The notes under the pieces were generated by a model, which worked only from the letters and a program-made list of their open reading frames with translations, was not told where the DNA came from and ran no database searches. From contig JADJBK010000006.1 of assembly GCA_016703745.1 (NCBI GenBank), positions 1,178,001 through 1,242,000 of the forward strand: a stretch of 64,000 nt of DNA. The letters are read 5' to 3'. The position numbers and the translations under genes were made by a program. The stretch is from Nitrosomonas sp. GTDB lineage: Bacteria; Pseudomonadota; Gammaproteobacteria; Burkholderiales; Nitrosomonadaceae. Shown piece by piece: positions 8,406 to 16,764 of the stretch (position 1 is its first letter; the number at the start of each line of letters is the position of its first letter).

Positions 8406-9596
8406 TCACGCTTTCTTCTCGAAAAACGCCAATATCTCGACATGCGGAGTATGGGGAAAAAGATCGATGGGTTGAAGTTCTTTGATAACCCAGCCTTGCC
8501 CGGTAAATACCTTAGCATCGCGAGCGAAGGTTTCTACATCACAGGAAATATAATAAACCGTATTCAGGCTGCTGAATGTTTCGAAAAATCCACGTATATT
8601 GTTCAGGCCCGCGCGCGGCGGATCCATAACCAGCGTTTCGGCACCCACAATGGCTTTTTTCAGTGATTTCCAGATAAACGGCAGAAACAGGTCAACCTGC
8701 CAGATGCTCACTCGCTCAAGACGTCTGGCTTTCAGCGTCTGGATTGCCTTCAAATCGGATTCGCAGGCAATGATCTCACTGAAATCAGCTTGCGCAATAA
8801 TCTCGGTAAAATTACCCGAACCGCAGAATAACTCGACTACCTTGCCTGAGCAATCCTGCCCGGCGAGTTTTTGTGCAAGCCAGGCTCTCATCGCCTCATT
8901 TTGCGCGGCATTGCCCTGCCTGAAAGGACGCTTCTCGTTGATCCGGATCTGATCAGCTGTCATTTCATCGTCAAGGTCAATGGAATTCCAGCCACGGTCT
9001 TCCCCTGGAAGCCAATCAATACGCGGCAGACTGGCTGACATCGTCCGGAGCAGACTCCTGCAGGTCGGATTCAGCACAAGACAATCATCAACTGGCGCCA
9101 GATCGTGCGTGCCTTCGACCATATACCCCAGTTGCTTTCCGTTTGTTTTGACCTGAAAACGATTGCGATAACCCAATGATTGCGGTGAGGAATGAACCAG
9201 CGGCACAGTCAATTGAGTCGTTTCCAGTCCGACTCGCTGCAATGCATAAACCAGACGATTACGCTTCTGTTCGAGCTGACTGGAATAACGGGCAATCATC
9301 CACGGACAGCCGGAGCAACCTGTTCCATTTCTGCCATGATGGGTGCAAGGCGGATCGACTCGATCGATAGAAGGTTTGATCAGCCGTATCAGCTTGGCAA
9401 AACCAAATTTTTTGTTGTTCAGCGGACGATTACTGATTTCGAACTCTCCGATATCTCCAGGCCAGGTCTCGGAGATAAAATAAGTCACGCCGTCGATTCT
9501 ATTCCTGACTACTCCCATACCTTTCTGAGATAAATACGTCACTTCACCAATGAAACACAAACTATCCGACATGACCAGATTTTGATTAGAAAACAC
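8406..9596 (-). CDS. rlmD: TrmA-family 23S rRNA (uracil-5-)-methyltransferase, RlmD-like
   Basis: A 396-residue (388 from the second Met at 9572) SAM-dependent RNA methyltransferase. The order is an N-terminal TRAM-like segment, iron-sulfur cysteines in CTHHGRNGTGCSGCPW plus a fourth in VDDCLVLNP, a SAM site VVELFCGSGNFTEI, MDPPRAGL, and the catalytic loop YISCDVETFARD containing the nucleophilic Cys. The C-terminal end DLFPHTPHVEILAFFEKK is typical of the RumA/RlmD group. The family makes m5U in 23S rRNA. RlmC or another TrmA paralogue cannot be fully excluded. From the first Met the frame overlaps dgkA by 11 bases, so the two are probably one transcript. Confidence 0.85.
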   Translation of the reverse strand: MFSNQNLVMSDSLCFIGEVTYLSQKGMGVVRNRIDGVTYFISETWPGDIGEFEISNRPLNNKKFGFAKLIRLIKPSIDRVDPPCTHHGRNGTGCSGCPWMIARYSSQLEQKRNRLVYALQRVGLETTQLTVPLVHSSPQSLGYRNRFQVKTNGKQLGYMVEGTHDLAPVDDCLVLNPTCRSLLRTMSASLPRIDWLPGEDRGWNSIDLDDEMTADQIRINEKRPFRQGNAAQNEAMRAWLAQKLAGQDCSGKVVELFCGSGNFTEIIAQADFSEIIACESDLKAIQTLKARRLERVSIWQVDLFLPFIWKSLKKAIVGAETLVMDPPRAGLNNIRGFFETFSSLNTVYYISCDVETFARDAKVFTGQGWVIKELQPIDLFPHTPHVEILAFFEKKA

Positions 9597-9963
9597 GCAA
9601 ATAAGGAAGGAAAATAATCAAACCAGTGACAGCAGCACCTATTGCAGCAATCAGAACGGCACCAGCAGCAACATCCTTGGTTTTTTTGATCAATTCCTGA
9701 TAATCAGGCGAGATAAAGTCGCACAGTAGTTCAATAGCTGTATTCAGGGCTTCTGCAATAAATACGATCGTGATGGCAAATACCAGCAGCATCCATTCGA
9801 CTGCTGTCACCTGAAACAAAAAACCAGCCATGATCACTATTACCGATATGAGTGCATGAATCCACGCATTATGCTGGCTGCCAATTAATATGCGGATGCC
9901 AGAAAACGCATAACCAAAGCTTTTACATCTGTTACGAATTGAAAAAATAGTGGTCTTGTTCAA
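9586..9963 (-). CDS. dgkA: Prokaryotic diacylglycerol kinase
   Basis: A 125-residue integral membrane protein with three hydrophobic segments. It carries the family motif EALNTAIELLCD, whose Glu residues bind the metal-ATP, followed by KKTKDVAAGAVLIAAIGAAVTG. The enzyme phosphorylates diacylglycerol in the inner membrane and recycles lipid released during periplasmic glucan or other envelope synthesis. Length and topology match the E. coli enzyme (about 122 residues). It is the first gene of a minus-strand pair with the rlmD-like gene. Confidence 0.93.
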   Translation of the reverse strand: MNKTTIFSIRNRCKSFGYAFSGIRILIGSQHNAWIHALISVIVIMAGFLFQVTAVEWMLLVFAITIVFIAEALNTAIELLCDFISPDYQELIKKTKDVAAGAVLIAAIGAAVTGLIIFLPYLRVF

Positions 9964-10135
9964 ATCGCTATCCTGTCAGATATGGCACATTACAGCCGAA
10001 CTTTACCTGAGGAACGATAAAGGCTGCAAGCGCTCATATCCGACTTTCATCAGCACTTTTTATTCGGATGAGATCATCCTGACTGAATCCAGAATCCAGA
10101 TTTCAATTCATACCGGAATACAAAGCAGGAATAGG
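9964..10135. other. Intergenic, no gene seen
   Basis: The stretch between the dgkA start and the tRNA-Leu promoter contains no convincing coding frame, repeat or hairpin. It should hold the dgkA promoter on the minus strand, but I could not fix it. Confidence 0.4.
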
Positions 10136-10164
10136 TTGCTGAAAACAGGGTTTTCAGTAATAAT
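10136..10164 (+). promoter_or_regulatory. Sigma-70 promoter of tRNA-Leu
   Basis: A -35 box TTGCTG (10136-10141), a 17-bp spacer and a -10 box AATAAT (10159-10164; shifted by one base it reads TAATAA) lie 20 bp before the tRNA 5' end. This fits a short leader of about a dozen bases. Confidence 0.6.
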
Positions 10165-10183
10165 TGCACGGCTATTCTCACCA

Positions 10184-10270
10184 GCCGGGATGGCGGAATT
10201 GGTAGACGCACGGGACTCAAAATCCCGCGATGGTGACATCATGGGGGTTCGATTCCCCCTCCCGGCACCA
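10184..10270 (+). tRNA. tRNA-Leu (anticodon CAA)
   Basis: An 87-nt gene with acceptor arms GCCGGGA/TCCCGGC, class II long variable arm, anticodon loop CTCAAAA (anticodon CAA, reads UUG), T-arm GGTTCGATTCC and an encoded 3' CCA at 10268-10270. It is the only Leu-CAA gene seen here. Confidence 0.97.
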
Positions 10271-10309
10271 CAAATATCAAAAAACCCAATATATTCATAA
10301 TATTCTGCG

Positions 10310-10336
10310 TTTATATGTTGCGAAATAACATATAAA
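10310..10336 (+). terminator. AT-rich hairpin after tRNA-Leu, possible terminator
   Basis: TTTATATGTT and AACATATAAA form a perfect 10-bp stem with a 7-nt loop, 40 bases after the tRNA. It is followed by a T-rich stretch, but the stem has little GC, so termination would be weak. Confidence 0.35.
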
Positions 10337-10471
10337 TTTACTTTATCGAGAGCTTCCTGACCGCAATTTTCCTGTGGCAGTTTTTACGGTTGCAAGACTG
10401 CTGTTAAATATTCGCTGTTTTGTGTTTTAGTGAGCTCTTAAATCTGCTCATTTTTTCCGGAGAAATCTCGA

Positions 10472-11452
10472 ATGTCGGTCATGCTGTATTCCAATCTCGC
10501 TGTGCTGTTCGGCTTTGCCTTGCTGGTATGGGGAGCAGACCGGTTTGTGCTTGGCGCATCAGCACTGGCGCGTAATCTGGGCATCAGCCCGCTGATCATC
10601 GGTCTGACTATAGTTGGGTTTGGCACTTCGGCGCCCGAACTGCTGGTTTCAGCCGTAGCTGCCTGGGAAGGTAACCCAGCTATGGGGATAGGTAATGTCC
10701 TGGGTTCCAACATTACCAATATTGGATTAATACTGGGTTTGACCGCGCTGATTGCGCCGATGACCGTTCATTCCGTTACACTCAAGCGGGAATTCCCAGT
10801 ACTGCTGCTGATCATGATTCTGGTATTACTCCTGATGCTGGATGGCGAGCTGGGTCAGTTTGATGGCGGTGTGTTGCTGCTTGGTACGGTATTGCTGATA
10901 GCATGGATGGTGCGCCTGGGTCTGAATGACCGCAATGGAGATGCCATGGCCAGAGAATTTTCCAAGGAAATTCCAGCACAACTTCCAACAAGCAAGGCGG
11001 TTATGTGGCTGGTGCTGGGCGGAATTATCCTGCTGGTCAGCTCCCGTATGCTGGTGTGGGGAGCGGTCAATATTGCAGAGTGGTTTGGTGTCAGCGACCT
11101 GATCATTGGTCTGACCATTGTTGCCATCGGCACCAGCCTACCGGAACTGGCAGCTTCCATTGTCAGCGCGCTGAAGGGTGAGCATGATATTGCCATTGGC
11201 AATGTGCTGGGCTCGAATATGTTCAATCTACTGGCAGTACTGGCCATGCCGGGACTGATTCAGCCTTCCAGACTACCTGCTGACGTACTGTTGCGCGATT
11301 TCCCAGTAATGTTCGGTCTAACGATCATACTGCTGGGAATCAGCTATGGGTGGCGTGGAGCAGGACGAATCAACCGCATTGAAGGTGGCGCTCTGCTATG
11401 CGCTTACCTCGGATATCTGGGCTGGTTGTACCATGACAGCGTACCGGTTTAA
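10472..11452 (+). CDS. Calcium/sodium antiporter (CaCA family, YrbG-like)
   Basis: A 326-residue inner-membrane exchanger made of two inverted repeats. Each carries the alpha-repeat signature: GTSAPELLVSAVAAW with GNVLGSNITNIG in the first half, and GTSLPELAASIVSAL with GNVLGSNMFNLLA in the second. About ten hydrophobic helices are visible. The family exchanges Na+ for Ca2+ and some members need K+. The stop codon overlaps the start of the next gene by one base (TAATG), so translation is probably coupled with tsaC. Confidence 0.92.
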   Translation: MSVMLYSNLAVLFGFALLVWGADRFVLGASALARNLGISPLIIGLTIVGFGTSAPELLVSAVAAWEGNPAMGIGNVLGSNITNIGLILGLTALIAPMTVHSVTLKREFPVLLLIMILVLLLMLDGELGQFDGGVLLLGTVLLIAWMVRLGLNDRNGDAMAREFSKEIPAQLPTSKAVMWLVLGGIILLVSSRMLVWGAVNIAEWFGVSDLIIGLTIVAIGTSLPELAASIVSALKGEHDIAIGNVLGSNMFNLLAVLAMPGLIQPSRLPADVLLRDFPVMFGLTIILLGISYGWRGAGRINRIEGGALLCAYLGYLGWLYHDSVPV

Positions 11453-12546
11453 TGGATATTCTGACAAAGCTTGATCGTCAGATAAGAATTGATCCGCCCT
11501 GCAATCAACCAGTGTTTTCAACAAATAACGCAGCAACCCTAATGGAGCCATTATCAGGCGATGTATCAAGCAGAATTACAGAAGCTGCTGCTCGCCTGAA
11601 TCGTGGCGAACTGGTAGCTTTTCCCACGGAAACAGTCTATGGATTAGGCGCGGAAATATCACAAACGCAGGCGATTGAAACAATATTCGCCATCAAGGGC
11701 AGACCAAGAAACCATCCACTGATTGTGCATATTGCCGATCAAACCGATCTTGCCTTCTGGGCAGAAAATATACCCCAATATGCCTGGTCATTGATTGAGA
11801 ATTTCTGGCCAGGACCGCTTACTCTCATACTACGCAAAAGTATACATGTGCCATTGAGCGTAACCGGTGGGCAAAATACAGTTGGGCTGCGCATCCCGAG
11901 CCATCCGATTGCATTGGCGCTGCTGACTGCCCTCGGTCCACGCAAAGCGCTGGCAGCACCGTCGGCAAACCGCTTCGGACACATCAGCCCAACACTCGCC
12001 GAACATGTCGCAGAAGATTTTGGTAGTCAACTTGGCATGATACTGGATGGAGGCGCTTGTACTGTCGGGCTGGAGAGCACGATCATTAGTTGTCTCGATC
12101 ATTCTCCCCAGCTATTGCGTCCCGGCGGCATTTCTCCAACCATGATCGAACGTGTGCTCAAATACCGTATTACCACAGAAACAGCGCACTCTACCGCAAG
12201 GGTTTCAGGTTCGCACGCCTCTCATTACGCGCCGGTTACTCTTCTGGAAGTCCTCGATCATTCCTTGCTGACCAGCCGTCTCGATACGCTGCTACAACAA
12301 GGAATGCGTATCGGCGCACTTGTGCACAGCCAGAAACTTCAAGCTTTGTTCGCTGCAGAGAAGAACGTGTACTGCGTCTTAATGCCGAATGATTCAGAAA
12401 ATTATGGCAAACGGTTATACGCCACCCTGCGCATGCTTGACCAGCAGGGTTTTAATCGCCTGCTAGCTGAAGCCGTACCGAATGACGCTGGCTGGCTGGC
12501 AATAACAGACCGATTGCTACGTGCCAGCCATTATCCGGCCAGGTAA
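11452..12546 (+). CDS. tsaC: L-threonylcarbamoyladenylate synthase, long Sua5 type
   Basis: A 364-residue protein. A YrdC domain (about residues 40-225) shows LNRGELVAFPTETVYGLGA, KGRPRNHPLIVHI, LRIPSHPIALALL and APSANRFGHISPT; a C-terminal Sua5 domain follows the linker GSHASHYAP. It makes threonylcarbamoyl-AMP from threonine, bicarbonate and ATP for the t6A37 base of ANN-reading tRNAs. The first ATG overlaps the antiporter stop; a second ATG 90 bases later (11542) would also leave the whole YrdC domain, so the exact start is open. The IS66 insertion begins 120 bases after the stop. Confidence 0.9.
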   Translation: MDILTKLDRQIRIDPPCNQPVFSTNNAATLMEPLSGDVSSRITEAAARLNRGELVAFPTETVYGLGAEISQTQAIETIFAIKGRPRNHPLIVHIADQTDLAFWAENIPQYAWSLIENFWPGPLTLILRKSIHVPLSVTGGQNTVGLRIPSHPIALALLTALGPRKALAAPSANRFGHISPTLAEHVAEDFGSQLGMILDGGACTVGLESTIISCLDHSPQLLRPGGISPTMIERVLKYRITTETAHSTARVSGSHASHYAPVTLLEVLDHSLLTSRLDTLLQQGMRIGALVHSQKLQALFAAEKNVYCVLMPNDSENYGKRLYATLRMLDQQGFNRLLAEAVPNDAGWLAITDRLLRASHYPAR

Positions 12547-12666
12547 CGCAGCATACTCAGCTTGCTTTACAATCCGGTACTTTTCTACTGAAGAAAAGCG
12601 AGATCAGACAGGATGAAGCTCCGATTTTTTAGAAACTCCAACACCATCACTAACCATGACACTATC
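12547..12666. other. Former cbbY upstream region and first codons, cut off by IS66
   Basis: The segment contains the presumed native cbbY start: ATG at 12656, then ACA CTA TC, after which the IS66 end begins and creates an immediate TAA. Joined to the sequence after the element it would read MTLSAVLFDVDG. No clear promoter or ribosome site is visible. Confidence 0.7.
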
Positions 12667-12747
12667 GTAACCGTCCAACGCTCCCATCTACGCAATCACA
12701 ATTTTCTGGATTATTCTCCTCTGCATTACCTTACAGGAGGATAAGCC

Positions 12748-13044
12748 ATGGCATTACAGGATGATAAGCAAAAGCATATCAGCAACTGGCAAACGAGCGG
12801 TTTGTCGCAGGCAGCCTATTGCCGGGCGCTCGGGTTGAATGCGAAGACGTTTGGGAATTGGTTGCGCGCTCACCGGCGTGGGCGCGATGATATCAAGCTG
12901 CCAGCCTTGATTCCGGTTACGATCAAGCCGACAGCGGCGTCAGTGGAAGTATTGCAGCTTCGCTGTCGCGGTACGCATGTGCTGGAATTACCACTGAGCG
13001 TTTCCCCGCGATGGCTGGGAGAATTGCTGTCATGTCTGGGTTGA
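12748..13044 (+). CDS. tnpA: IS66 accessory protein TnpA
   Basis: A 98-residue protein with an N-terminal helix-turn-helix of the transposase-8/IS66 Orf1 type (ISNWQTSGLSQAAYCRALGL, then NAKTFGNWL), likely to bind the element ends. A GGAGG ribosome site lies in TTACAGGAGGATAAGCC just before the ATG. Its end overlaps tnpB by 13 bases, which is typical for IS66 and suggests coupled translation. Its role in transposition is required but mechanistically unclear in the family. Confidence 0.93.
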   Translation: MALQDDKQKHISNWQTSGLSQAAYCRALGLNAKTFGNWLRAHRRGRDDIKLPALIPVTIKPTAASVEVLQLRCRGTHVLELPLSVSPRWLGELLSCLG

Positions 13045-13382
13045 TTGCGCACGCGGGTAAGATCTGGCTGGCGGTCGATCCGGTGGATATGCGTCGCGGC
13101 ATGGATGGCTTATCGATGATTGTGCAGCAGGTATTGGGTCACCCGCCCTGCGCGGGTTCGGCGTTCATATTCTGCAATCGCGCGGGCAATCGCATCAAGG
13201 TCTTGCTGTGGGATGGCACGGGGGTGTGGTTATGTCAGCGCCGCCTGCATCAGGGGCGGTTTGTCTGGCCGAGGCAGGATGCGGCGTGTGTCGAGTTAGC
13301 GCTATCGCAGTGGGAATGGTTGATTGCCGGCGTAGACTGGCGGCGTTTATCGGCGCGGCCACAATGGCATTTTCAGGTGTAG
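13032..13382 (+). CDS. tnpB: IS66 accessory protein TnpB
   Basis: A 116-residue protein starting MSGLIAHAGKIWLAVDPVDM, with the family blocks DMRRGMDGLS, AFIFCNRAGNRIKVLLWDGTG and WLCQRRLHQGRFVWP. The ATG at 13032 overlaps the tnpA end; a longer frame to 13011 adds only tnpA-overlapping residues. TnpB belongs to the IS66 Orf2-like family found only in these elements, and it is needed together with TnpC. It is intact. Confidence 0.94.
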   Translation: MSGLIAHAGKIWLAVDPVDMRRGMDGLSMIVQQVLGHPPCAGSAFIFCNRAGNRIKVLLWDGTGVWLCQRRLHQGRFVWPRQDAACVELALSQWEWLIAGVDWRRLSARPQWHFQV

Positions 13383-13445
13383 AAAATATGTAATAGTTGT
13401 TTATTAACAGGCGGTTGATTGCGATTTCGTGGTATAATTCATCTC

Positions 13446-15047
13446 ATGAATTCACTGGCGCAACTGGATCAACTCAACCTCGATACGGCCACCAAACAAC
13501 AGGTGGTCAATCTGGTTCAGGCATTTCAGCTTGATCTGACCCAGCAAACACAGCAGACAGTTTATGCGCTGGAACTCAAGATTCAGGCGCTCACCCTGGA
13601 ATTGGCGCATCTGCGCCGTATCCGATTTGGCAGGAAAAATGAAGCGTTGTCTGCCTTGTCACCCAGGCAGCTTTCTTTGTTTGAAGAATCGGCGCTGACC
13701 GATATCACGGCCATTGAGGCTGAAATCGAACAGATCAACAGCACACCAACCCCCAATGCCACCAAAGTGCCGCGTACCCGCGCCGGTCGTCAGCCGCTGC
13801 CAGATCACCTGCCGCGCATCGAACACCGGCATGAACCCGCATCCTGCCAATGTGACCGATGCGGTTGCGATCTGACTAATATCAGAGAAGACATCACCGA
13901 GCAGCTTGACGTGGAACCCGCCAGATTCTTCGTTCATCGCCACATTCGCCCACAGTACGCCTGCAAATCCTGTGAAACCATCACGGCAGAACCCGTGCCA
14001 CCGGCAGTCATCGATGGCGGCATGGCCGCCCCGGGCCTGCTTGCCTGGGTGATGACAAACAAATACCTGAATCACCTGCCACTTTATCGCCTGGAGCAGA
14101 TTGCTGCCCGTGACCAGGTCACGCTGCCCCGTTCCACCCTGGCCGAATGGGTAGGCCGTACCGGCGTAGCCCTGCAACCATTGGTCGATCGCCTAACCTG
14201 GCATCTACTGCAGGGCAACACGCTGCATGCCGATGAAACACCAGTTGCACAATTGGAACCCGGTCGCGGCAAAACCCGTAAAGCCTACCTGTGGGCCTAC
14301 CGCAGCAATGATCTTGAACCCGGGCCGCGTATCATCGTCTTCGACTATCAAGCTGGCCGTAGCGGTCAGCATGCGCGGCACTTTCTGCAAAATTGGCAAG
14401 GACACCTGATGGTCGATGACTATGCTGGGTATAAAGCACTTTTTTCCACAGCCACATCGCCTTGCGTCGAATTGGCGTGCTGGGCGCATGCGCGACGCAA
14501 ATTCTTTGACCTGTACCAGGCCAATGCCAGCACGATGGCATTGGCAGCGATACAGCGCATCAGCGTCTTATACGCAATCGAAGCAGAAGGCAAAGACCTG
14601 AGCATCGAAGATCGTCTGCAACTGCGGGCAGACAGAAGCCTGCCCGCACTGCATGCATTGCATGACTGGCTGATGCAAACCCGTAGCCAGACCGCAAATG
14701 GCGGCGGCTCCGCCAAAGCACTCGACTATACCCTCAGACGCTGGCCAGGTCTCATCCGCTACGCACAAACCGGCTCTCTTCCGATCGACAACAACCCGGT
14801 GGAGAACACCATCCGCCCGATCGCAATCGGCAAAAAGAATTGGCTATTCACCGGATCGGAACGTGCCGGTCAACGCGCCGCTGCCATTCAAACCTTGTTC
14901 GGTACCGCGCAACTCAACAAACTCGATCCCGCCGCATGGCTTGCAGACACCCTCGCCAGACTACCGACCTGGCCCAATAACCGCATCGATGAATTGCTGC
15001 CACTTACACCAGCGTTCATTCAATCACTTAAACAGCAGGAAAGATAG
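13446..15047 (+). CDS. tnpC: IS66 transposase TnpC
   Basis: A 533-residue DDE transposase from the ATG at 13446 (MNSLAQLDQLN). An N-terminal coiled-coil and leucine-rich segment is followed by a zinc-finger-like CQCDRCGCDL near residue 135 and a second Cys pair (YACKSCE). The catalytic region has HADETPVAQLEPG (first Asp), LMVDDYAGYKAL (second Asp) and DNNPVENTIRP (Glu), then KKNWLFTGSERAGQRAA. The stop codon TAG is followed at once by the ATG of the rebuilt cbbY frame. No frameshift is seen, so the element appears autonomous. Confidence 0.96.
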   Translation: MNSLAQLDQLNLDTATKQQVVNLVQAFQLDLTQQTQQTVYALELKIQALTLELAHLRRIRFGRKNEALSALSPRQLSLFEESALTDITAIEAEIEQINSTPTPNATKVPRTRAGRQPLPDHLPRIEHRHEPASCQCDRCGCDLTNIREDITEQLDVEPARFFVHRHIRPQYACKSCETITAEPVPPAVIDGGMAAPGLLAWVMTNKYLNHLPLYRLEQIAARDQVTLPRSTLAEWVGRTGVALQPLVDRLTWHLLQGNTLHADETPVAQLEPGRGKTRKAYLWAYRSNDLEPGPRIIVFDYQAGRSGQHARHFLQNWQGHLMVDDYAGYKALFSTATSPCVELACWAHARRKFFDLYQANASTMALAAIQRISVLYAIEAEGKDLSIEDRLQLRADRSLPALHALHDWLMQTRSQTANGGGSAKALDYTLRRWPGLIRYAQTGSLPIDNNPVENTIRPIAIGKKNWLFTGSERAGQRAAAIQTLFGTAQLNKLDPAAWLADTLARLPTWPNNRIDELLPLTPAFIQSLKQQER

Positions 15048-15794
15048 ATGGGAGCGTTGGACGGTTACACACTATCAGCAGTTTTATTTGATGTTGACGG
15101 CACGCTCGCCGATACCGAGCGCGATGGTCATCGCGTGGCATTCAATCAGGCTTTCAGGGATTTCGACCTGGACTGGCACTGGGATGTTACTCTTTACGGG
15201 GAATTATTGGCAATTACTGGTGGCAAAGAACGTATTCGCCATTATTTACAAAATTACAGACCGGAATTTTTATCGCAGAATGGTCTTGATCAATGGATTG
15301 CAGAATTGCATCGTACCAAAACGCATCATTTTCTGAATTTGATGAAAACAGGTGAAATCCAGTTAAGACCCGGAGTGATGAACCTGATTCAGCAGCTACG
15401 CACAAATGGTATACGAATCGCCATTGCCACCACGACAACCCCTGAGAATGTCATTGCTTTGCTTGAAAATACGCTTGGTATCGACTCACCCGACTGGTTT
15501 GACGTGATTGGCGCAGGCGATATCGTGCCACATAAAAAACCAGCGCCGGATATCTACCAGTGGGTAATTGACCAGCTTGGCCTGCCTGCAGAGCACTGCA
15601 TCGCAATCGAGGACTCCGTTAATGGATTGGAGTCAGCATTAGCCGCAGGCATCAAAACCATTGTCACCAGTAGCGAATACACACATGCACAAAATTTCAG
15701 CGGCGCCTCGCTGATACTACCAGATCTGACCAGACTGGATATGGAAGAACTGCACAAACTGGTCAGTGTGCAGGCAGAAACTCCATCGGATTAA
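15048..15794 (+). CDS. cbbY: CbbY-type HAD phosphatase, 5' end replaced by IS66 sequence
   Basis: A 248-residue HAD hydrolase of the CbbY group: motif I LFDVDGTLADTERDGHR, the cap with ITGGKERIRHYL, motif II ATTTTPENV, motif III KKPAPDIY and motif IV AIEDSVNGLESALAAG. In autotrophs CbbY removes xylulose-1,5-bisphosphate, a Rubisco inhibitor. The frame starts inside the right IS66 repeat (MGALDGY), and the 8-bp duplication keeps the native frame (TLSAVLFDVDG). The native ATG is stranded at 12656. A good ribosome site (AGGAAAG) within the tnpC end precedes the new ATG, so expression may now depend on tnpC transcription. The 3' end overlaps the convergent nlpD by 32 bases. Confidence 0.9.
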   Translation: MGALDGYTLSAVLFDVDGTLADTERDGHRVAFNQAFRDFDLDWHWDVTLYGELLAITGGKERIRHYLQNYRPEFLSQNGLDQWIAELHRTKTHHFLNLMKTGEIQLRPGVMNLIQQLRTNGIRIAIATTTTPENVIALLENTLGIDSPDWFDVIGAGDIVPHKKPAPDIYQWVIDQLGLPAEHCIAIEDSVNGLESALAAGIKTIVTSSEYTHAQNFSGASLILPDLTRLDMEELHKLVSVQAETPSD

Positions 15795-16674
15795 CCGGTT
15801 GCCCCTGCTTGCGTATTTCAAAATGTAGCTTTGTAGAGCCGTTATCAGTCCGCCCCATCTCGGCAATTTTCTGTCCACGAGTCACCCGCTCCCCCTCCTG
15901 AACCAGCACTTTGCTATTATGCCCATAGGCACTCAGATAAGTATCATCATGCTTGATAATCACCAAATTTCCATAACCTCGCAATCCACTGCCACTATAG
16001 ACCACCGTACCTGACGCCGATGCATGCACAGGCTGATTAACTCCTCCTGCAATTCCCACGCCTCTTGATTTTTCAGAAAAATGATCCTGAACTCGACCAT
16101 CAGTTGGCCATACCCAATCAATGCCACCAGCCTTTTTGCTTCCAGCGGGCTTCCTCGCACCGCTGTTATCTATACCAGGACTACTGATCGCCACTTTCTC
16201 ATAGGGCTGTCCTGTTTGAGAAGATACGTCCAGCTTTTCTTTGGCAGCCTCAGAATAGGGCAACATGGTTCCTTTGGGCTCCGTTTTAAGCGTTGCTGAA
16301 GGCGCATAGGTAGCAGCTGGTGCAACCGTGCTGAATGCCTGATCATCAGGAGAAGTAATCGCAAAAATACGTGGCTCATTTTCGGTGGATGCTCCACCAG
16401 ACGTTTCCTGATGACCTGAAGCAGACAGCAAAATCTCTTGACCAATTTTGAGCTGGCCAGGATCTGTTATTCCATTCATCTGCGTCAGTTGGTAAGGATC
16501 CAGGCCATACCTGCGTGCAATACCATAGAGGGTATCGCCATGTTGCACCACATGAAAACGTCCGCCATCATGCCCAATCTGCCGTTCAGCAACAGGAACC
16601 GGGTACGGTGTCGACGCACAAGCGCTTAACAGTAGAACAATCAACGGAAGAATCAATGTCATGGGACTGAACAC
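15763..16674 (-). CDS. nlpD: NlpD-like lipoprotein (LysM plus LytM/M23 domain)
   Basis: A 303-residue protein with a lipoprotein signal ending in the lipobox LLSAC (Cys19), a LysM peptidoglycan-binding domain (RFHVVQHGDTLYGIARRYGL to IGQEILLSA), a low-complexity linker, and a C-terminal LytM/M23 domain (VHASASGTVVYSGSGLRGYG, IIKHDDTYLSAYGHNSKVLV, LHFEIRKQGQPVNP). The first zinc ligand of active M23 enzymes is not seen, as in NlpD, which activates amidase AmiC in cell separation rather than cutting itself. The second Met (16662) is an equally good start. It follows pcm, giving the classical surE-pcm-nlpD order. Confidence 0.9.
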   Translation of the reverse strand: MFSPMTLILPLIVLLLSACASTPYPVPVAERQIGHDGGRFHVVQHGDTLYGIARRYGLDPYQLTQMNGITDPGQLKIGQEILLSASGHQETSGGASTENEPRIFAITSPDDQAFSTVAPAATYAPSATLKTEPKGTMLPYSEAAKEKLDVSSQTGQPYEKVAISSPGIDNSGARKPAGSKKAGGIDWVWPTDGRVQDHFSEKSRGVGIAGGVNQPVHASASGTVVYSGSGLRGYGNLVIIKHDDTYLSAYGHNSKVLVQEGERVTRGQKIAEMGRTDNGSTKLHFEIRKQGQPVNPMEFLPAH

Positions 16675-16764
16675 CTCAAATCGATTTATGAAATCACCTA
16701 ATACAAAATTTAGTTATCTCGCTCAACTGATTTATCTAACTCAGCAAATATGTAAATACAACAT

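Larger units (their letters stand above)
12667..15068 (+). mobile_element. Complete IS66-family insertion sequence, 2402 bp
   Basis: Perfect 24-bp terminal inverted repeats (left GTAACCGTCCAACGCTCCCA..., starting 12667; right arm ending 15068) enclose the three IS66 genes tnpA, tnpB and tnpC, all on plus. Both sides are flanked by the 8-bp direct repeat ACACTATC (12659-12666 and 15069-15076), the duplication length known for IS66. Identical ends, exact duplication and open frames indicate a recent and probably active insertion. The right end contributes a start codon to the neighbouring cbbY. Confidence 0.97.

Noticed and set aside
13659..14177. Long antisense frames inside IS66 tnpC, and similar shadows in dnaX, uvrA, hao and rpoC
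   Set aside because: They are mirror frames of strongly conserved genes with no independent motif.
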